DNA of 9,686 bases, from the NCBI GenBank assembly GCA_002451275.1, contig DKBS01000137.1, positions 1-9,686 of the forward strand, in the 5' to 3' direction. Of this stretch, positions 6,975 to 9,686 are shown in pieces. This stretch comes from Planctomycetaceae bacterium UBA6894. GTDB taxonomy: Bacteria > Planctomycetota > Planctomycetia > Gemmatales > Gemmataceae. Below the pieces are notes generated by a model. That model worked only from the letters and a program-made list of their open reading frames with translations. It was not told where the DNA came from and made no database searches. A program made the translations under genes and the position numbers. Positions within the stretch are counted from its first letter, which is position 1. Each line of letters begins with the position of its first letter.

Positions 6975-7838
6975 ATGGCTGTCTTATTGAATCGAGAAGA
7001 ATGGGTGGAGCAGGCGTACTTTTTCCGCACCCTGCGGGAACGGCTGGCCCAGAATCTGCCCGCCCAGGAGATTCTGCAGCGAATCGACATGGAACTGCTG
7101 GCATCGACGCGGATGCCCATGGCGACACAGTTCCTTGCCGCCGAGATGAAGCACACCGGCAACCTGGCCTCAGGGTTTTTGAGGCTCTCCCACTACTTCA
7201 CGCCTTTCCAGGGGTTCGTGGTTTCCAACGCCGAGGCGGAGAACCTGCGGTTCGCAACCGAGACGGCTCTGACCATCCTGGAGAAGGAGGCGCTTTACAA
7301 GGCGGGTGGTGCCAGCACCTCGGGATTGTTTGTCTTCCAGTTCGAGTGCATCTCCCGCCATCGACTCGGTTACGACGGTGGTCTGCCCGCCATGGCGGGC
7401 GATCCGCTTTACGATGAATTGTGGAAGCAGTTTTTGCAGGATCTCAGGCACCAGGTTGGCCTGATCGACTTCGCCGATTTGCTGTACCTGCGGTCTGAGG
7501 CGTATTTGATTGACCAACACCGGGCCGATCCGGAATACCAGCCATCTTTGCCGCCGCTGTTCCCTGAAAAGGAGGGGCGCATCGCCGGCGCGAACCGGGG
7601 CAGGGACCCTCTCTACCTGTTTGCGGCACTCCAGCGCCAGTTAAGCTATCCCGAAGTGCCAAGAGCCAAGCAGGAAGACACCCTTGGCAACACGATCGCC
7701 ACCCTCAAGGCCCGCCAAAAGGAACTGGAGGCCCGCCTGAAGCTTTTGGAGGGGGAGGTACGCGGCACGCTGGACCTGAGGGCTCTGAAGGAGTTTGGCC
7801 AGCCAGAAATGCTGAAGCCCCCCGAGGATATTCCCTGA
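6975..7838 (+). CDS. uncharacterised soluble protein with C-terminal coiled coil
   Basis: 287 residues; I do not recognise the family. No signal peptide or membrane segment is visible, so it is probably cytoplasmic. The first 80 or so residues are helical and charged (NREEWVEQAYFFRTLRERLAQ). The middle holds several aromatic, well-ordered stretches (SHYFTPFQGFVVSNAEAENLRF; GLFVFQFECISRHRLGYDGG; DFADLLYLRSEAYLIDQHRA). Residues about 235-264 are heptad-like (LKARQKELEARLKLLEGEV) and predict a coiled coil, hence probably an oligomer. The last 20 residues are Pro-rich. It starts 59 bases after rtcB with no terminator between, so it may share the rtcB transcript or use its own promoter at 6963. 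Codon use and third-position GC look normal for the window, so it appears to be a real gene. Function unknown. Confidence 0.8.
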   Translation: MAVLLNREEWVEQAYFFRTLRERLAQNLPAQEILQRIDMELLASTRMPMATQFLAAEMKHTGNLASGFLRLSHYFTPFQGFVVSNAEAENLRFATETALTILEKEALYKAGGASTSGLFVFQFECISRHRLGYDGGLPAMAGDPLYDELWKQFLQDLRHQVGLIDFADLLYLRSEAYLIDQHRADPEYQPSLPPLFPEKEGRIAGANRGRDPLYLFAALQRQLSYPEVPRAKQEDTLGNTIATLKARQKELEARLKLLEGEVRGTLDLRALKEFGQPEMLKPPEDIP

Positions 7839-7845
7839 GGGGGGC
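7817..7845 (+). terminator. GC hairpin over the stop codon between convergent genes
   Basis: GCCCCCC (7817-7823) pairs with GGGGGGC (7839-7845), with an AGG/CCT inner stem. The hairpin spans the stop codon 7836-7838 and lies before the convergent gene ending at 7875. No T run follows on either strand, so it is a weak or Rho-assisted terminator at best. Confidence 0.3.
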
Positions 7846-7874
7846 CGCACGCTTGCCGAAATGTTCGGAGAGAA

Positions 7875-8102
7875 TCAGGCGCCTGGGCGACGGGCGCGAA
7901 ACGCCTGCAGGATCTCATGCAGGTCGGCGGTGATCACCACCTCGTCATCCATGAAGTCCTGCAGCCAGGCGTAATTGCCCCGGCTTGCCAAGGCCACCAG
8001 TGGCAACAAATCACCCAGTTGCACCTTCACCGTGGCTTCCGGAAGCACCTCGTCGGGCAATTCGGGAGGGGTGGTGTACAGGCGCAGCAAGTGATTGTTC
8101 AT
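7875..8102 (-). CDS. small uncharacterised acidic protein
   Basis: 75 residues on the minus strand. The chosen start is the ATG at 8102-8100, where GAAAGG (complement of 8112-8117) lies nine bases upstream. An in-frame start at 8189 would add 29 residues of low-complexity, unlikely sequence. The protein begins MNNHLLRLYTTPPELPDEV and carries VQLGDLLPLVALASRGNYAWLQDF and DDEVVITADLHEILQAF, a compact helical, acidic protein without signal or membrane segment. From memory it resembles small planctomycete hypothetical proteins with a WLQDF-DDEV-I core, but I cannot name a family. It converges with the 6975 gene (37-bp gap) and diverges from gpsA. Confidence 0.7.
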   Translation of the reverse strand: MNNHLLRLYTTPPELPDEVLPEATVKVQLGDLLPLVALASRGNYAWLQDFMDDEVVITADLHEILQAFRARRPGA

Positions 8103-8356
8103 GGTCGGCAGCCTTTCGTGTCTGGAACCGTCCCAACGGGTGGGAAAGGGACCTGCCCAGGTGGGAAGCCTGTGCGCCGAACTAGGCACATGGCTCTGGC
8201 AGGGGGACCCTGTAAAACATCGGCTGGAGCATGGGGCATACTTTGATGAATCCGTGCCGGGCGGGCGCTTTTTTTACAAGTGGCCTGTTCCCATGGGTTT
8301 AAGTTGCCCCTTTTTCCTTCCAGGGCGTGTTTGAAAGCGGAATGGCGAGGAAGACG
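8103..8356. other. divergent intergenic region with clustered short inverted repeats
   Basis: About 254 bases between the small minus-strand gene and gpsA; it should hold both promoters. Short inverted repeats follow one another: TCCCA/TGGGA (8131-8145), ACCTG/CAGGT (8151-8162), TGTGC/GCACA (8171-8190) and CAGGG/CCCTG (8200-8212), then a hairpin with a T run at 8254-8275 and a CCCATGGG palindrome near 8291. No convincing -35/-10 pair is visible; CATACT (8237-8242) and TTTACA (8273-8278) are weak candidates. I found no tRNA, SRP RNA or known riboswitch core. Confidence 0.5.
8254..8275 (+). terminator. terminator-like hairpin with T7 tract upstream of gpsA
   Basis: A five-pair stem (8254-8258 with 8264-8268, one G-U) and a 5-base loop are followed by seven T (8269-8275). 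It points toward gpsA, and no plus-strand gene ends just before it. It may end a leader or small RNA from the intergenic region, act as an attenuator, or be chance; the stem is short. Confidence 0.3.
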
Positions 8357-9361
8357 ATGGGCAAATTTGTCACCATTCTGGGCGATGGCGCCTGGGGCAC
8401 TGCCATGGCCTGGATCCTGGCCCAAAAAGCCGGCCGCCAGGTGCGTATTCTGGGGACACGCCCGGAAAACACCCTCCAGTTCCAGAAAACCCGCGAAAAC
8501 GTCCGCCTGTTGCCTGGGGTCAAAGTCCCTGATTCCGTCACGATCACCGTGGATCCGGTCGAGGCTTTTGCCGATACCGAGGCGGTTTTTGTGGCGGTTC
8601 CCACCCAGTACGTTCGTTCCGCCTTGAAACAGTTTGTGGTCCATAGGCCACGGGCGGTGCCGGTGGTCAGTTTGGTGAAGGGGTTGGAGGTCGGCACATT
8701 CCTGAGGCCCAGTGAAATCATTCGCCAGGAGTGGGGCCCGGAGACACCGGTGGCTATCCTCAGTGGCCCAAGCCACGCCGAGGAAGTGGCGCGCGGGCTG
8801 CCGGCCGGGGTTGTGGTGGCTTCCGACCATCCGGACCTGGCGGTTTGGGTGCAACAGGTGGTGGGAACCGATCGATTTCGCGTCTACACCAACGAGGACC
8901 CGGTGGGGGTGGAGTTGGGGGGCGCGCTGAAAAATGTGCTGGGAATTGCTGCGGGTATGGCTGACGGGTTGAAACTGGGCGACAACGCCAAATCCGCCCT
9001 GATCACCCGCGGCTTGGCGGAAATGACACGGTGTGGATTGGCCTTGGGGGCGAAAGCCAACACCTTTGCCGGTTTGGCTGGCATGGGGGATGTGCTCACC
9101 ACCTGCTTCAGCCCGCATGGGCGCAACCGCCAGGTTGGCGAATGGTTGGCCCAAGGGGAAACCCTTGCCAGCATTCGTTCCAAAACACCTAAGGTGGCCG
9201 AGGGCGTGACCACCGCCCAGGCACTGATTCCTGTGCTCGATGAAATCGGCGTGGAGATGCCAATCGCCCGGGGGGTTCACGCCGTCCTGTTTGATGGGCT
9301 AGCTCCTCTTGAGGCCGCCATGGGGCTGCTGTTGCGCCAGCAACGCCCGGAGGATTCCTGA
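8357..9361 (+). CDS. gpsA: NAD(P)-dependent glycerol-3-phosphate dehydrogenase
   Basis: 334 residues (E. coli GpsA has 339). It reduces dihydroxyacetone phosphate to sn-glycerol-3-phosphate in the cytoplasm, the backbone for phospholipid synthesis. Visible motifs: the N-terminal Rossmann GxGxxG as ILGDGAWGTAMA (residues 7-18), VAVPTQY, VSLVKGLE, LSGPSHAEEVARGLPAG, then ELGGALKNVLGIAAGMADGL with the predicted catalytic Lys192, NAKSALITRGLAEM, and GLAGMGDVLTTCFSPHGRN. I chose ATG 8357, which has GAGG six bases upstream and gives the usual short lead to the Rossmann strand; ATG 8342 or GTG 8327 would add 5 or 10 residues. The downstream gene starts on the base after its stop codon, so the two form an operon. 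Confidence 0.96.
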   Translation: MGKFVTILGDGAWGTAMAWILAQKAGRQVRILGTRPENTLQFQKTRENVRLLPGVKVPDSVTITVDPVEAFADTEAVFVAVPTQYVRSALKQFVVHRPRAVPVVSLVKGLEVGTFLRPSEIIRQEWGPETPVAILSGPSHAEEVARGLPAGVVVASDHPDLAVWVQQVVGTDRFRVYTNEDPVGVELGGALKNVLGIAAGMADGLKLGDNAKSALITRGLAEMTRCGLALGAKANTFAGLAGMGDVLTTCFSPHGRNRQVGEWLAQGETLASIRSKTPKVAEGVTTAQALIPVLDEIGVEMPIARGVHAVLFDGLAPLEAAMGLLLRQQRPEDS

Positions 9362-9686
9362 ATGTCCGAAACCCAGGCCACCGATTTGGCCCTGAAGGAA
9401 TGGAGCGGGGTGGTGGAGGCCTTGATGGCCGGCCGGCCCACCCTGCTGGTACGCAAAGGAGGAATTGCTGAACGGGGATTTGAAATCCAATCCGGGCCTT
9501 TTTGGCTATTCCCCACCTGGAGCCATCAGCAGGAACAGGGACTTAGACAGGAAGCGAAGCCGTTCGTTTGCCCCCCTCCAGGCTCGGAACGTGCCTGTCT
9601 GCCGGGCTGGGCCAGGGTGAAGGCGGTTTGGACGGTGAAAGACCCCGCCAGTTTGCCCCTTTTGGAGAAATGGCACCTGCTGAAGC
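9362..9686 (+). CDS. DUF1802 family protein, 5' part
   Basis: 108 codons lie in the window, open at the right edge. ATG 9362 follows the gpsA stop (TGA 9359-9361) directly, and GGAGG (9349-9353, inside gpsA) sits eight bases upstream, so translational coupling is likely. The N-terminus has the DUF1802 pattern as I know it: ALKEW (10-14), VVEALMAGR (17-25), LLVRKGGI (28-35), then a FWLFPTWSHQ stretch (47-56) matching the family's LFPTxxHQ. The family is found in many bacteria and has no assigned function. Pairing with gpsA by itself does not show a lipid role. Confidence 0.8.
   Translation, partial: MSETQATDLALKEWSGVVEALMAGRPTLLVRKGGIAERGFEIQSGPFWLFPTWSHQQEQGLRQEAKPFVCPPPGSERACLPGWARVKAVWTVKDPASLPLLEKWHLLK

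Noticed and set aside
8103..8189. Longer start for the small minus-strand gene
   Set aside because: The extra 29 residues are Pro/Arg/Trp-rich and the inner ATG has a better ribosome binding site.
8103..8356. tRNA, SRP RNA or known riboswitch in the gpsA upstream region
   Set aside because: No T-arm, SRP core or recognised riboswitch core could be found by eye.
8099..9280. 393-residue minus-strand reading frame opposite gpsA
   Set aside because: It is antisense to a full, motif-complete GpsA and is only a high-GC open frame.

Overview
The window looks like a planctomycete chromosome (Planctomycetota), most likely a Gemmata-like lineage. Three things point there: a Cys-rich structural protein built of Tyr-Thr-x repeats of the YTV type, two tandem secreted proteins ending in DUF1559 domains (a family greatly expanded in planctomycetes), and GC-rich sequence with few strong Shine-Dalgarno or promoter signals. 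The genus is inference; no rRNA or other marker is present. No mobile element, CRISPR array or tRNA was recognised. No gene-free stretch exceeds 300 bases; the longest is about 254 bases (8103-8356).

Left part (1-1749): the 3' part of a large Cys/Met/His/Gln-rich repeat protein, open at the left edge, ending at 1677 and followed by a near-ideal intrinsic terminator. Its core is a 96-bp tandem array made of two 48-bp (16-residue) units. Four single-base insertions (about 975, 1006, 1099 and 1113/1114) break the reading frame, although the repeat consensus continues through all three frames. They are either read or assembly errors or very fresh gene damage.

Middle-left (1750-5440): two paralogous exported proteins in tandem, 46 bp apart, each with a signal peptide, a divergent N-terminal domain of about 320-350 residues and a C-terminal DUF1559 domain. 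A terminator at 5399-5440 closes this unit. The second protein carries, in mid-chain, the helix that normally follows the N-terminal prepilin signal of DUF1559 proteins.

Middle-right (5515-8102): an RtcB-type RNA ligase with all recognisable metal and guanylylation residues, an unrecognised soluble protein with a C-terminal coiled coil, possibly translated from a leaderless mRNA, and a convergent 75-residue protein on the minus strand.

Right part (8103-9686): a divergent intergenic region with several short inverted repeats and a terminator-like hairpin, then gpsA (glycerol-3-phosphate dehydrogenase) and, abutting its stop codon, the start of a DUF1802 protein that runs off the right edge. 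The region mixes cell-envelope structural genes with ordinary RNA-repair and lipid-precursor genes. I see no evidence of a defence or mobile system. The most distinctive elements are the repeat protein and the rearranged DUF1559 pair.
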